This document shows, piece by piece, positions 22,725-30,743 of a stretch of 64,000 bases of DNA. The translations under genes and the position numbers were made by a program. Origin of the DNA: Phreatobacter sp. (GTDB lineage: Bacteria; Pseudomonadota; Alphaproteobacteria; Rhizobiales; Phreatobacteraceae); assembly GCF_022843985.1 (NCBI RefSeq), contig NZ_JALHMP010000005.1:1-64000 (forward strand), given 5' to 3'. How positions within the stretch are numbered: the first letter of the stretch is position 1; every line of letters begins with the position of its first letter. The notes below the pieces were generated by a model that made no database searches, was not told the DNA's origin, and was given only the letters and a program-made list of their open reading frames with translations.

Positions 22725-23812
22725 CCCAGTTTGCGCCGGAGGCCCTCACCGACTTCTGCACGGCGGCGCTCGTCGCCGGCGGCGTGCGGCAGCAGGTGGC
22801 CATGTCGGTGGCCGCCTCGCTCGTCTATGCCGATGTGCGCGGCGTCGAGTCCCACGGTATTCTGCGCCTGCCCATTTATCTCCGCCGTGTCAGGGAAGGC
22901 ATGGTGGACGTCGTCCGCGAGCCCGCTGTCGTGCAGGATCGCGGCGCGACGGCGCTGGTCGACGGCGGCAACAATTTCGGCGCCTATGTCGGCCAGAAGG
23001 CGCTGGATCTGGCCATCGAGAGGGCGCGCCACTATGGCGTGGCGACTGTCGGCGTGTGTCGCTCCAACCATTTCGGCACCGCCGCCTATTTCGCCGAACA
23101 GGCGGCCGCGGCGGGCCTCATCGCCGTCATCGTTTCGAATGCCTCCCAGACCATGCCTCCCACCGGCGGGGTGCGGCCGTTCCTCGGCACCAATCCGCTG
23201 GCGATCGCCGCCCCCACCGGCGGCCCGACACCGTTCCTCCTCGACATGGCGACCAGCCAGGTGGCCCGCGGCAAGATCATCGCGGCGGCGCGGCGCGGCG
23301 AGGCGATACCCGAGGGCTGGGCCATCGATGCGGCCGGACAGCCGACGCGCGATGCGGAGGCCGGGCTCGCCGGGGCCGTTCTGCCGCTCGGCGGCGCCAA
23401 GGGCTATGGGCTGTCCATGGCCATCGACATCCTCGCCGGCGTTCTAACCGGCGCCGGTTACGGTCCGCATGTGCGCAACATGTACGAGGACTGGGGGAAC
23501 CCGCAGGATGTCGGCCACAGTTTCATCCTGATCGACATCACCGCCTTCATGCCGTTGTCCATCTTCCTCGCCCGCATGCAGGACTATGTGGAGTTGCTGA
23601 AGGCCGAGCCGCGGGCCCCCGGCATTCCGGAGATCCTGTTTGCCGGAGAATATGAACATCGCCTCGCACAGGGGCGCCGCGAGACCGGAATCTTCCTCGT
23701 TCCCGCGGTGGTGGGGGAACTGTCGGAGCTGGCGGCGGATCTCGCCGTCCCGATGCCGTACCCCATCGACCTCGTCGATCTCCGGAACGGGAGGGCCGCC
23801 GCTGGCGCCTGA
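22721..23812 (+). CDS. Ldh family oxidoreductase (malate/L-lactate/ureidoglycolate dehydrogenase type)
   Basis: 363 residues of the non-Rossmann Ldh2/malate dehydrogenase family. Recognised from DVRGVESHGILRLPIYLRR with the catalytic His, GTNPLAIAAPT, DMATSQVARGKI and GGAKGYGLSMAIDIL. It would reversibly oxidise a 2-hydroxy acid with NAD(P). Starts within the end of the aldolase gene (ATGA overlap), so the two are translationally coupled: a dehydrogenase producing the 2-oxo acid for the aldolase, or the reverse, is a natural pairing. The exact substrate cannot be read; malate, sulfolactate and ureidoglycolate enzymes all belong here. Confidence 0.9.
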   Translation: MTQFAPEALTDFCTAALVAGGVRQQVAMSVAASLVYADVRGVESHGILRLPIYLRRVREGMVDVVREPAVVQDRGATALVDGGNNFGAYVGQKALDLAIERARHYGVATVGVCRSNHFGTAAYFAEQAAAAGLIAVIVSNASQTMPPTGGVRPFLGTNPLAIAAPTGGPTPFLLDMATSQVARGKIIAAARRGEAIPEGWAIDAAGQPTRDAEAGLAGAVLPLGGAKGYGLSMAIDILAGVLTGAGYGPHVRNMYEDWGNPQDVGHSFILIDITAFMPLSIFLARMQDYVELLKAEPRAPGIPEILFAGEYEHRLAQGRRETGIFLVPAVVGELSELAADLAVPMPYPIDLVDLRNGRAAAGA

Positions 23813-23863
23813 CCGCTCCATTATCAAGTCGCCGCAGCGCGACGTCGCCAAGGGAGGATTCAC

Positions 23864-24817
23864 ATGTTGCACCGCCGTCATCTTCTGAGCCTTGCCGGTT
23901 CTGCCCTCGCCCTGCCGGTCCTGTCGGCGCGGGCCCAGTCCGGCTGGACGCCGAGCCGTCCGATCACGCTGCTTGTGGGCTTTCAGCCCGGCGGTGGCAC
24001 CGACGTCACCGCCCGGACCGTCGCCCAGGCTGCCGAAGGCGTCTCGCCTGTGCCGGTCCTGGTGGTGAACCGGCCCGGTGCAGCCGGCGCCATCGCAGCC
24101 GAGTTCGTCGCCCGGGGCGAGCCCGACGGCTATACAATGCTCGTTGGTGGCGGCAGCGAGAGCACGACCCTGCCGCATTACAACCGCCTCAACTACAAGC
24201 TCGAGGACTTCCGCGGCATCGCGCGGGTCAACCGCGAGCACATGGTGCTGGTCACCTTTCGCAAGGGCGGCATCAACTCCGTCGCCGGACTGGTGAAGCG
24301 GGCCAAGGCCGAGCCTGGCAAGCTGACCTACGGGTCTTCCGGCCAGGGCGGGATCCTGCATGCCGCTTTCCAGGCACTGGAGAAGACGGCCGGCATCCAG
24401 ATGACCCACGTCGCCTATCGTGGCGGTGCCCATGCGCTGCAGGACCTGCTTGGCGGCCGGCTGGACATGACGCTGCTGACGCCGGCCGAGGCCAAGAACC
24501 AGTCCGATGCCGGCCATGTCTTCATTCTCGCCACCACCTCCAACCGGAGCAGCATCCTTCCCGATACGCCCTCTCTCACCGAGGCGGGCGTACCGGTCAA
24601 TATCGAGAACATGAAGGGATTGATGGTCTCGGCACGCACGCCGGCGCCGATCATCGCCTATTATGATGCGCTCTTCGCTCGCATCCTGCAGAGCGAAAAG
24701 ATGAAGGAACTCGCCCAGCGCACCAATCTGGACCTCGCCTATCTCGACGGTGCCGGTTTCATGAAGGCGATGGAGGACACGTCGCGGGCCGTGCTTGCCG
24801 CCAAGGGCGATTCCTGA
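23864..24817 (+). CDS. Tripartite tricarboxylate transporter receptor (Bug/TctC family)
   Basis: 317 residues. Signal peptide with a twin-arginine-like start (HRRHLLSLAGSALALPVLSARA, cleavage near ARA-Q at 25). Mature protein has the Bug hallmarks PITLLVGFQPGGGTDVTAR, NRPGAAGAIAAEFVA and GYTMLV, and the YGSSGQGGILH segment. Such proteins bind carboxylates in the periplasm with high affinity. No TctA or TctB membrane gene is nearby; orphan Bug receptors are common in alpha- and betaproteobacteria. Its place in this operon suggests it captures the acid degraded by the neighbouring enzymes. Fifty-one bases after the Ldh gene, with GGGAGGATTCAC before the ATG. Confidence 0.92.
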   Translation: MLHRRHLLSLAGSALALPVLSARAQSGWTPSRPITLLVGFQPGGGTDVTARTVAQAAEGVSPVPVLVVNRPGAAGAIAAEFVARGEPDGYTMLVGGGSESTTLPHYNRLNYKLEDFRGIARVNREHMVLVTFRKGGINSVAGLVKRAKAEPGKLTYGSSGQGGILHAAFQALEKTAGIQMTHVAYRGGAHALQDLLGGRLDMTLLTPAEAKNQSDAGHVFILATTSNRSSILPDTPSLTEAGVPVNIENMKGLMVSARTPAPIIAYYDALFARILQSEKMKELAQRTNLDLAYLDGAGFMKAMEDTSRAVLAAKGDS

Positions 24818-24820
24818 CTC

Positions 24821-25738
24821 ATGATGGAATCGGCAGGCAGGGTTGCCTTCATCGGCCTTGGGATCATGGGGGCGGGCATGGCCGCCAACCTGGCACGCAA
24901 GGGGTTTGACACGACGGTGTTCAACCGCGGCGCGGCCAAAGCAGTCCCGGTCGCCGCTTGCGGCGCCCGGGTGGCGGCCACGGCGCGGGAGGCGGTCGGC
25001 GGTGCTGACGTGGTGTTCCTCTGCCTGCCGGCGACCGGCGACGTCGCGGCTGTGCTGTTCGGTGCCGCAGGCATCGCCGACAGCCTCGCCGCTGGGACGG
25101 TGGTGGTCGACACCAGCACCATCGACCCGGTCGCGACCCGTGACTTTGCCGGCCGCCTCGCCGCCCTGGGCGTCTCCCTGCTCGACGCGCCAGTCTCGGG
25201 CGGCCAGAAGGGCGCGGACGACGGCACTCTGACCTGCATGGTCGGCGGCCCGGCGGAGGCCCTCGCCACAGCGCGGCCCTTTCTTGCGGCGATGGCGACG
25301 ACGATCGTCCATGTCGGCGCGAGCGGTGCCGGCCAGGTCGCCAAGGCCTGCAACCAGATCTGCGTCTCCGCCAATCTGGTCGGCGCCAGCGAGGCCATGG
25401 CGCTGGCCATGAAGATGGGCGTCGACCCGTCGCGCGTGCGCGAGGCGCTGCTCGGCGGTGCCGCCCGCAGCGTCGTTCTCGAGCGCCATGTCCAGAAACT
25501 GCTCGACCGCGACTTCCGGCCCGGATTCCGCACGGCGCTGATCACCAAGGACCTCACCATCGCCGCGAAGGCCCTCAACGACGCCCAGGTCTTCGCGCCG
25601 GTCGCTGCCGCCGTCCTGCAGGTCCTCAAAGGCCTCGGCGCCTCCGGCCGCCAGGATGACGACTGGTGCGCCGTCGGCGATCTGATCCAGCAATTGTCGG
25701 CCGTCGCGCCGCCAGAGGGCACCCCTCCCGCGGCCTGA
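24821..25738 (+). CDS. NAD(P)-dependent beta-hydroxyacid dehydrogenase (HIBADH/GarR family)
   Basis: 305 residues. N-terminal Rossmann motif FIGLGIMGAGMAANLARKG, substrate motif DAPVSGGQKGADDGTL, and catalytic Lys in GQVAKACNQI (about residue 173). The family reduces or oxidises beta-hydroxy acids such as 3-hydroxyisobutyrate, tartronate semialdehyde or 2-hydroxymethylglutarate. It begins three bases after the Bug gene stop and is the last gene of the operon. Together with the aldolase and Ldh enzyme this suggests a pathway for a hydroxy-dicarboxylic or aldaric acid, with pyruvate as one product; that is inference. Confidence 0.92.
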   Translation: MMESAGRVAFIGLGIMGAGMAANLARKGFDTTVFNRGAAKAVPVAACGARVAATAREAVGGADVVFLCLPATGDVAAVLFGAAGIADSLAAGTVVVDTSTIDPVATRDFAGRLAALGVSLLDAPVSGGQKGADDGTLTCMVGGPAEALATARPFLAAMATTIVHVGASGAGQVAKACNQICVSANLVGASEAMALAMKMGVDPSRVREALLGGAARSVVLERHVQKLLDRDFRPGFRTALITKDLTIAAKALNDAQVFAPVAAAVLQVLKGLGASGRQDDDWCAVGDLIQQLSAVAPPEGTPPAA

Positions 25739-26132
25739 GGGACGCTGTCCCGCGTCCCGCCTCGGCTCTCCGTTCCCGGCGTCGCCAGGTGTCCGGGCAG
25801 GTCCCGGCACCCCTGCGGTGCCGGCTGCGGCACCGGGGGGCCGGGAGCGGAGACGTGGCATCTTGATCTTCGCAAGGCTTTCGCTATTTTCAGGAATATC
25901 TGAAAATAAAGAAAGCCTGGTTCCCCCGATGCCCTGGCCCGTTCCCCGTCCTGCCATTACGGCCGCCCCGCCGCTTGTCTTTCCGTACCGGCCCGGTGCT
26001 GCCCCGTGCCGCCGTCGCGAAGGCGTTCCCGCTCACGCAAGGCAACAGATGCCTGCCCTCCCCGGCTTGGCCGTTGCGGCGGTTTCCGCCAGTCTGCCGG
26101 CGCGGCCGTCTCAGGCTCAGGAGGTCTGACCC
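25739..26132. other. 394-base intergenic region before cydA
   Basis: The first half is GC-rich without recognisable signals. At 25875-25918 an AT-rich nested palindrome stands out (listed separately). A 26-codon ORF at 26049-26129 encodes an Ala-rich, signal-like peptide that ends three bases before the cydA ATG, inside its ribosome-binding site AGGAGGT; it has no strong start signal and I do not call it a gene. Confidence 0.6.
25875..25918. promoter_or_regulatory. 44-bp nested palindrome upstream of cydAB
   Basis: Inner arms TATTTTCAG (25885-25893) and CTGAAAATA (25900-25908) are perfect over 9 bp around GAATAT. Two unpaired bases on each side (GC, AA) separate them from outer arms AGGCTTTC (25875-25882) and GAAAGCCT (25911-25918), perfect over 8 bp. 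It is the only AT-rich patch in the region, 215 bases before cydA. It is not an FNR/FixK box. Probably an operator for a dimeric repressor or activator of the oxidase genes; a structured RNA end of the preceding operon is possible but no T run follows. Confidence 0.6.
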
Positions 26133-27485
26133 ATGGATCCGATCCTTCTCGCGCGCATCCAGTTCGGCGCCAATATCTCGTTTCACATCCTCTTCCCGAC
26201 CATCACGATCGCGCTGGGCTGGGCCCTGGTGTTCTTCAAGCTGCGCTACCGGGCAACGCAAGACCTCAAGTGGATGGACGTCTACCATTTCTGGGTGAAG
26301 ATCTTCGCGCTGAGCTTCGCCCTCGGTGTTGTCTCCGGCATCACCATGAGCTTCCAGTTCGGCACGAACTGGCCCGGCTTCATGGAGCGCGTCGGCAATG
26401 TCGCCGGTCCGCTCCTCGCCTATGAGGTGCTGACGGCCTTCTTCCTGGAGGCGGTGTTCCTCGGCATCATGCTGTTCGGCTTCCGCAAGGTGCCGGGCTG
26501 GGTCCACACCCTTGCCACCGTGCTGGTGGCGGGCGCCACGACCCTGTCCGCCTTCTGGATTCTCGTTCTCAATTCGTGGATGCACACGCCGACCGGCTTC
26601 GAGATCCGCAACGGGGTTGTGCATGCCACCAACTGGATGGAGATCATCTTCAATCCGTCCATGCCCTACCGGCTGACGCATATGCTGCTGGCCTCGGGTC
26701 TGACCACCGCCTTCCTGATCGCCGGCCTGTCGGCCTATCGCTGGCTGCGCAACGACCGCACGCCGGCCGTGCTTGCGGCGCTGCGCTTCGGCGTGGCTGT
26801 CGCCGCCATTCTCATCCCCTTGCAGATCCTTGCCGGCGACATGCACGGGCTCAATACGCTGGAGCACCAGCCGCAGAAGGTCGCCGCCATGGAGGGCAAT
26901 TGGGAGACCGGTCCGGCAAAGCCGCTGATCCTCTTCGCCTGGCCGGACGAGGCGACCCGCTCCAACCGGTTCGAGATCGGCATTCCCTATGGGGCGAGCC
27001 TGATCCTCAAGCACGATCCGCAGGGTGTCGTTCCCGGCCTCAATGATTTCGCGGGACAGCATCCGCCGGTGGCGCCGGTCTTCTTCGCCTTCCGCATCAT
27101 GATCGGCGTCGGCCTGCTCATGCTGGCGGTGTCCTGGATCGCCGCCTGGTGGCTCTGGCGCCGCGGCGATCCCCATCCCTGGCTCGCGCGGGTGCTGGTC
27201 GGCATGACCTTCTCGGGATGGGTTGCGACCCTCGCCGGCTGGTATGTCACGGAGATTGGACGTCAGCCCTGGCTGGTGTCCGGCGTGCTGCGCACGTCGG
27301 AGGCGGTGTCGGCGGTTCCCGCGGCGATGATCGCCGCCACGCTCGCCGCCTATCTCGCGGTCTATGCCCTGCTGCTGGCGGCCTATGTGGCGACGCTGTT
27401 CCTGCTGGCGCGCAAGGGGGCGAAGCCCCAGACGATCGAGACCGGCCCGACATCCCATCCCACCGCCTTCGTCCCCGCGGAGTGA
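26133..27485 (+). CDS. cydA: Cytochrome bd-type quinol oxidase subunit I (cyanide-insensitive subtype)
   Basis: 450 residues with nine predicted membrane helices. Conserved features are the heme-ligand His in ISFHILFPTITIALGWAL near the N-terminus and the GRQPW quinol-site motif (about residue 375). The Q loop is short and the length is about 450, both typical of the CioA subtype rather than the long-loop E. coli CydA. With subunit II it oxidises ubiquinol and reduces oxygen to water without proton pumping. A strong AGGAGGT precedes the ATG. The following subunit II gene starts 6 bases later. No cydX or cydDC is seen here. Confidence 0.94.
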   Translation: MDPILLARIQFGANISFHILFPTITIALGWALVFFKLRYRATQDLKWMDVYHFWVKIFALSFALGVVSGITMSFQFGTNWPGFMERVGNVAGPLLAYEVLTAFFLEAVFLGIMLFGFRKVPGWVHTLATVLVAGATTLSAFWILVLNSWMHTPTGFEIRNGVVHATNWMEIIFNPSMPYRLTHMLLASGLTTAFLIAGLSAYRWLRNDRTPAVLAALRFGVAVAAILIPLQILAGDMHGLNTLEHQPQKVAAMEGNWETGPAKPLILFAWPDEATRSNRFEIGIPYGASLILKHDPQGVVPGLNDFAGQHPPVAPVFFAFRIMIGVGLLMLAVSWIAAWWLWRRGDPHPWLARVLVGMTFSGWVATLAGWYVTEIGRQPWLVSGVLRTSEAVSAVPAAMIAATLAAYLAVYALLLAAYVATLFLLARKGAKPQTIETGPTSHPTAFVPAE

Positions 27486-27491
27486 GCGACC

Positions 27492-28496
27492 ATGTTCGAT
27501 GATCCCGCCGTCTGGCTGCCCGTCGCCTTCGCCGCCCTCATGGGCCTGTCGATCCTGATCTACGTGATCCTCGACGGCTATGATCTTGGCGTTGGCATCC
27601 TCTTCCCCATCGCCCGGCCCGAGGAACACGACCGGATGATCGCCTCGATCGGGCCCTTCTGGGATGCCAACGAGACCTGGCTGGTGCTCGCCGTCGGCCT
27701 TCTCCTCGTCGCCTTCCCGGTGGCGCACGGGGCGATCCTCTCGGCGCTCTACCTGCCGGTGACGGTGATGCTCATCGCCCTCATCATGCGCGGCGTGGCC
27801 TTCGAGTTCCGCGCCAAGGCCGAGGCCGGCTGGAAGCCGACCTGGGACCGCATCTTCTTCGCCGGATCGCTGCTGACGGCGCTGTCGCAGGGCTACATGC
27901 TGGGGCTTTACGTGATGGGTCTGGACCGCAGCCTGGCGACGGTCGGTTTCGGGCTGGTCACCGCGGTCTGCGTGGCGGCCGGCTACACGCTGATGGGCGC
28001 GACCTGGCTGATCATCAAGACCGACGGCGACCTGCAGCGGCGGGCCGTGCGCCGGGCCCGGGTCGCGCTGGTCGTCACGATGATCGGTTTCGCGGTGATC
28101 TCGGTGGTGACCCCGCTCGTCTCGGGGCGAATCTTCGATCGTTGGTTCTCGTTGCCCGAGTTCCTGTTCCTGTCACCCCTGCCGCTGATGGCCCTGGTGC
28201 TGGCCACGGTGGTCTGGGTCGTGCTGGCCAACCAGCCGCATGCGCGGGACCGTTTTTCCTGGGTGCCCTTTGCCGGCTCGGCGGGAATCTTCACCCTGGC
28301 CTTCTTCGGCCTCGCCTATTCGTTCTATCCCTTCATCGTGCCGGACCGGCTGACCATCTATGCGGCGGCGTCGGCGCCCGAGAGCCTGCTCATCATCCTG
28401 GTCGGGGCCCTGGTCGTGGTGCCGGTCATCGTCGCCTATTCGGCCTTCAGCTACTGGGTGTTCCGCGGCAAGGCGACGGAGCTGCGCTACGACTGA
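27492..28496 (+). CDS. cydB: Cytochrome bd-type quinol oxidase subunit II
   Basis: 334 residues with eight or nine membrane helices. Recognised from LIYVILDGYDLGVGILFP, IGPFWDANETWLVLAVGLL, and FRAKAEAGWKPTWDRIFFAGSL, all standard for CydB/CioB. It pairs with the preceding subunit I in the inner membrane. Normal length. No small CydX-like ORF follows; the downstream gene is convergent. Operon with subunit I only. Confidence 0.95.
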   Translation: MFDDPAVWLPVAFAALMGLSILIYVILDGYDLGVGILFPIARPEEHDRMIASIGPFWDANETWLVLAVGLLLVAFPVAHGAILSALYLPVTVMLIALIMRGVAFEFRAKAEAGWKPTWDRIFFAGSLLTALSQGYMLGLYVMGLDRSLATVGFGLVTAVCVAAGYTLMGATWLIIKTDGDLQRRAVRRARVALVVTMIGFAVISVVTPLVSGRIFDRWFSLPEFLFLSPLPLMALVLATVVWVVLANQPHARDRFSWVPFAGSAGIFTLAFFGLAYSFYPFIVPDRLTIYAAASAPESLLIILVGALVVVPVIVAYSAFSYWVFRGKATELRYD

Positions 28497-28547
28497 TGCA
28501 CGGTTGCGGCCCGGACCTTTCTGGCCCGAACCGCTTTGCTGGCAGAC

Positions 28548-29372
28548 TCATGCGCCGGGATAGTCGGCATCGCGCAGGAAGGGGTAGGGGCCCGGCGCCT
28601 TCTCGACATAGGCAGTGTGGCTGACAAGGCCGGCGGCCTCGGTCCACAGGTGCAGGTGGAAGGCTGCCGGTTCGAAGTTGAACTGCCCTGACGGCCGGTC
28701 GTGCAGGTCCAGCACCACCTGATGGGCGACGCTCGGTGCCACCATGGCGAGGGTTCCGGCGAAGAGCGCCTGGATCGGCCGGTGATGGTGACCGGAGAGG
28801 ACGCGCACGACCTGGGTGTGACGGCGGATGATCGCCTCGAACTCGGCCTTGCCCTCGATCAGGTTGATGCGGTCCATGTGGTGGATGCCGCAGACGAAGG
28901 CGGGGTGGTGCAGGGCAACGATGGTCGGCTTGGCGCTGTCCTCCGACAGGCGGGCGTCCAGCCAGGCGAGGCGCTCGGCGCAGAGGCGCCCCGCGCCGGA
29001 TCCGGGAACGACGGTGTCGAGACCGATCATGCGGACGGGACCGAGATCGGTCGCCCAGTGGGCGAAATCGGGATCGTCGGAGAGGCCGGGATACGAGCCG
29101 AAGATGCTCTTCAGATTTTCGCGGCGGTCATGGTTGCCGGGGATGAGCCAGACCGGCATGGGCAGGCGGGAGAGCATGCGCTTGAGGTTCTCGTATTCTG
29201 CCGGCAGTCCGTTATCGGTGAGGTCGCCGGTGATCAGCACGCAATCCGGGCGTGGGTCGAGCGCCAGCACCGCGTCGATGGCGCGCTCGGTCAGCATGTT
29301 GGTCTCGGCCGTCCGATAGGCGGGAAGACCGTGCGGACGGACATGAAGATCGGTCAGATGGGCGATGAGCAT
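28548..29372 (-). CDS. Class III metallophosphodiesterase (CpdA/GpdQ-like)
   Basis: 274 residues of the calcineurin-like fold: AHLTDLHV (metal ligands Asp and His), GDLTDNG, GNHDRRE, LHHPAF and SGHHHRP, the full class III cyclic-nucleotide/glycerophosphodiester phosphodiesterase signature. ATG is at 29372-29370, giving the standard MLIAHLTDLH opening. It is divergent from a Ugp-like ABC transporter and a PhoB-box pair faces it, so release of glycerol phosphate or phosphate from imported glycerophosphodiesters (GpdQ-like) is more likely than cAMP hydrolysis. No signal peptide; cytoplasmic. Confidence 0.88.
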   Translation of the reverse strand: MLIAHLTDLHVRPHGLPAYRTAETNMLTERAIDAVLALDPRPDCVLITGDLTDNGLPAEYENLKRMLSRLPMPVWLIPGNHDRRENLKSIFGSYPGLSDDPDFAHWATDLGPVRMIGLDTVVPGSGAGRLCAERLAWLDARLSEDSAKPTIVALHHPAFVCGIHHMDRINLIEGKAEFEAIIRRHTQVVRVLSGHHHRPIQALFAGTLAMVAPSVAHQVVLDLHDRPSGQFNFEPAAFHLHLWTEAAGLVSHTAYVEKAPGPYPFLRDADYPGA

Positions 29373-29419
29373 GGGGGCCTTCCCTGGGATGCGGTTCGCC
29401 GGCTGACTAGGCGCCCTCC

Positions 29420-29437
29420 ATGACAGCGCGACGACAG
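29420..29437 (-). promoter_or_regulatory. PhoB box for the phosphodiesterase gene
   Basis: On the minus strand CTGTCGT-CGCG-CTGTCAT: two 7-base half-sites with a 4-base spacer, the exact geometry of the Pho box (CTGTCAT-N4-CTGTCAT). One half-site is perfect, the other has one change. It lies 48-65 bases before the phosphodiesterase ATG. Confidence 0.7.
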
Positions 29438-29454
29438 GTGCAGCCGCTGCGGCG

Positions 29455-29516
29455 CTGTCATCGCGCCGTCGTCCAAACGTCGGCGAAGCGTCATTCGTGC
29501 GTTGCCGCGCTGTCGT
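29455..29516 (+). promoter_or_regulatory. Phased PhoB-box array for the Ugp-like operon
   Basis: Half-sites recur every 11 bases: CTGTCAT (29455), CCGTCGT (29466), ACGTCGG (29477), GCGTCAT (29488), GCGTTGC (29499), CTGTCGT (29510). Five of the six carry the central GTC at the same place. The 11-base repeat is the known spacing of PhoB half-sites. The last ends 42 bases before the ATP-binding protein ATG, leaving room for a -10 element (CGTAAC near 29525). Confidence 0.68.
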
Positions 29517-29558
29517 GAAAGCCGCGTAACCCGGCCACACCAAGGGAGTTGGGTGGCC

Positions 29559-30743
29559 ATGGCCGGAATCGTCCTCGACCGGATCGAGAAGTCTTTTGGC
29601 GAGACGCGCGTCCTGAAGGGTGTGTCGCTCGCCTTCGATGCCGGGTCCTTCATCTCGCTGGTCGGCCCGTCCGGCTGCGGCAAGACCACCCTCCTGCGCA
29701 TCATCGCCGGTCTCGAACAGGCGGACCGCGGACAGGTGTCGATCGGCGGTCGCGACGTCACCGGCATCCGCGCCGCCGACCGCGACGTCGCGATGGTGTT
29801 CCAGAACTATGCGCTTTATCCGCATATGACGGTCGAGCAGAACATGGCGCTGCCGCTGGTCATGCGCCGGCTCACGACCCTGGAGCGCGCGCCGTTCCTC
29901 GGGCGTCTCGTGGCGGGCACGGGCACCCGCCGCGCGGCGATCCGGGAGGAGGTCGCGCAGGCGGCAAGGCTTCTATCCATCGGCCACCTGATGGAGCGTC
30001 GGCCCGGGCAGCTCTCGGGCGGCCAACGCCAGCGCGTCGCCCTCGGCCGCGCCATTGTGCGCCATCCCAAAGCCTTCCTGATGGACGAGCCGCTGTCGAA
30101 TCTCGACGCCGCCCTGCGCCACGACATGCGTCGCGAACTCGTCGACCTGCACAAGCGCATCGGCGTCACCACCGTCTACGTGACCCATGACCAGGCCGAG
30201 GCGATGACCATGTCGGACAGGGTCGCGGTCATGCTTGGCGGCCATGTCCTGCAGTTCGGCTCGCCGCGCGAGGTCTACGAGCAGCCCGCGACGATCGACG
30301 TCGCCAAGTTCATCGGCTCGCCGCGGATCAACATCCTGGCCGGCGAGGCCGACGGCGAGGGCCGGGTCTCCGTCACCGGGGTCGCCACAGGCCTCGTTGC
30401 GCCGCGCCTGACCGGAAAGCTCTCCATCGGTGTCCGTCCGGAACATCTGACACTGGCCGCCCAAGGCATCGCGGTGACGGTCGGTCATGTCGAGTTCCTC
30501 GGATCGGAGGTGCTTGTCTATGCGCGCGAGACCCGCGCGGGATCCGACCTCATCCTTCGCCTTGCTCCGGAGGCCTGGGAGGCCGCGCCGTCGCGCCAGA
30601 ACTTGACCGTCGCCCCTCTCGCCGGGCGGCTCCTCGCCTTCGATCCCGTCGGCAACCGCGTCGGTCTCATCGGCAGCGAGACGGCGGCTCGCATCGGAGC
30701 CGGCGGTACGCGGCCCCTGCGCACGGGGGCGGCGCATGTCTGA
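29559..30743 (+). CDS. ABC transporter ATP-binding protein, UgpC/MalK type
   Basis: 394 residues. Walker A GPSGCGKTT, Q-loop FQNYALYPHM, signature LSGGQRQRVALGRA, Walker B AFLMDEPLSNLD, H-loop VTHDQ, then the C-terminal OB-type regulatory domain (residues from about 240). It energises import by the two following permeases. Between the Q-loop and signature there is an insertion relative to MalK/UgpC (TLERAPFLGRLVAGTGTRR region, about 20 extra residues). ATG 29559 follows AAGGGAG. It overlaps the next gene by 8 bases. PhoB boxes upstream and a divergent phosphodiesterase suggest sn-glycerol-3-phosphate or glycerophosphodiesters as substrate. Confidence 0.92.
   Translation: MAGIVLDRIEKSFGETRVLKGVSLAFDAGSFISLVGPSGCGKTTLLRIIAGLEQADRGQVSIGGRDVTGIRAADRDVAMVFQNYALYPHMTVEQNMALPLVMRRLTTLERAPFLGRLVAGTGTRRAAIREEVAQAARLLSIGHLMERRPGQLSGGQRQRVALGRAIVRHPKAFLMDEPLSNLDAALRHDMRRELVDLHKRIGVTTVYVTHDQAEAMTMSDRVAVMLGGHVLQFGSPREVYEQPATIDVAKFIGSPRINILAGEADGEGRVSVTGVATGLVAPRLTGKLSIGVRPEHLTLAAQGIAVTVGHVEFLGSEVLVYARETRAGSDLILRLAPEAWEAAPSRQNLTVAPLAGRLLAFDPVGNRVGLIGSETAARIGAGGTRPLRTGAAHV

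Noticed and set aside
25861-25880. FNR/FixK-like TTGAT upstream of cydAB
   Set aside because: Only the first half-site (TTGAT near 25864) is present; the second half does not match ATCAA.
26049-26129. 26-codon ORF with a signal-like Ala-rich peptide ending just before cydA
   Set aside because: No ribosome-binding site of its own and composition typical of GC-rich spacer; it ends within the cydA ribosome-binding site, so at most a leader.
28497-28547. Possible cydX after cydB
   Set aside because: The short frame there has no hydrophobic helix or the YxxW pattern of CydX, and runs into the convergent phosphodiesterase gene.
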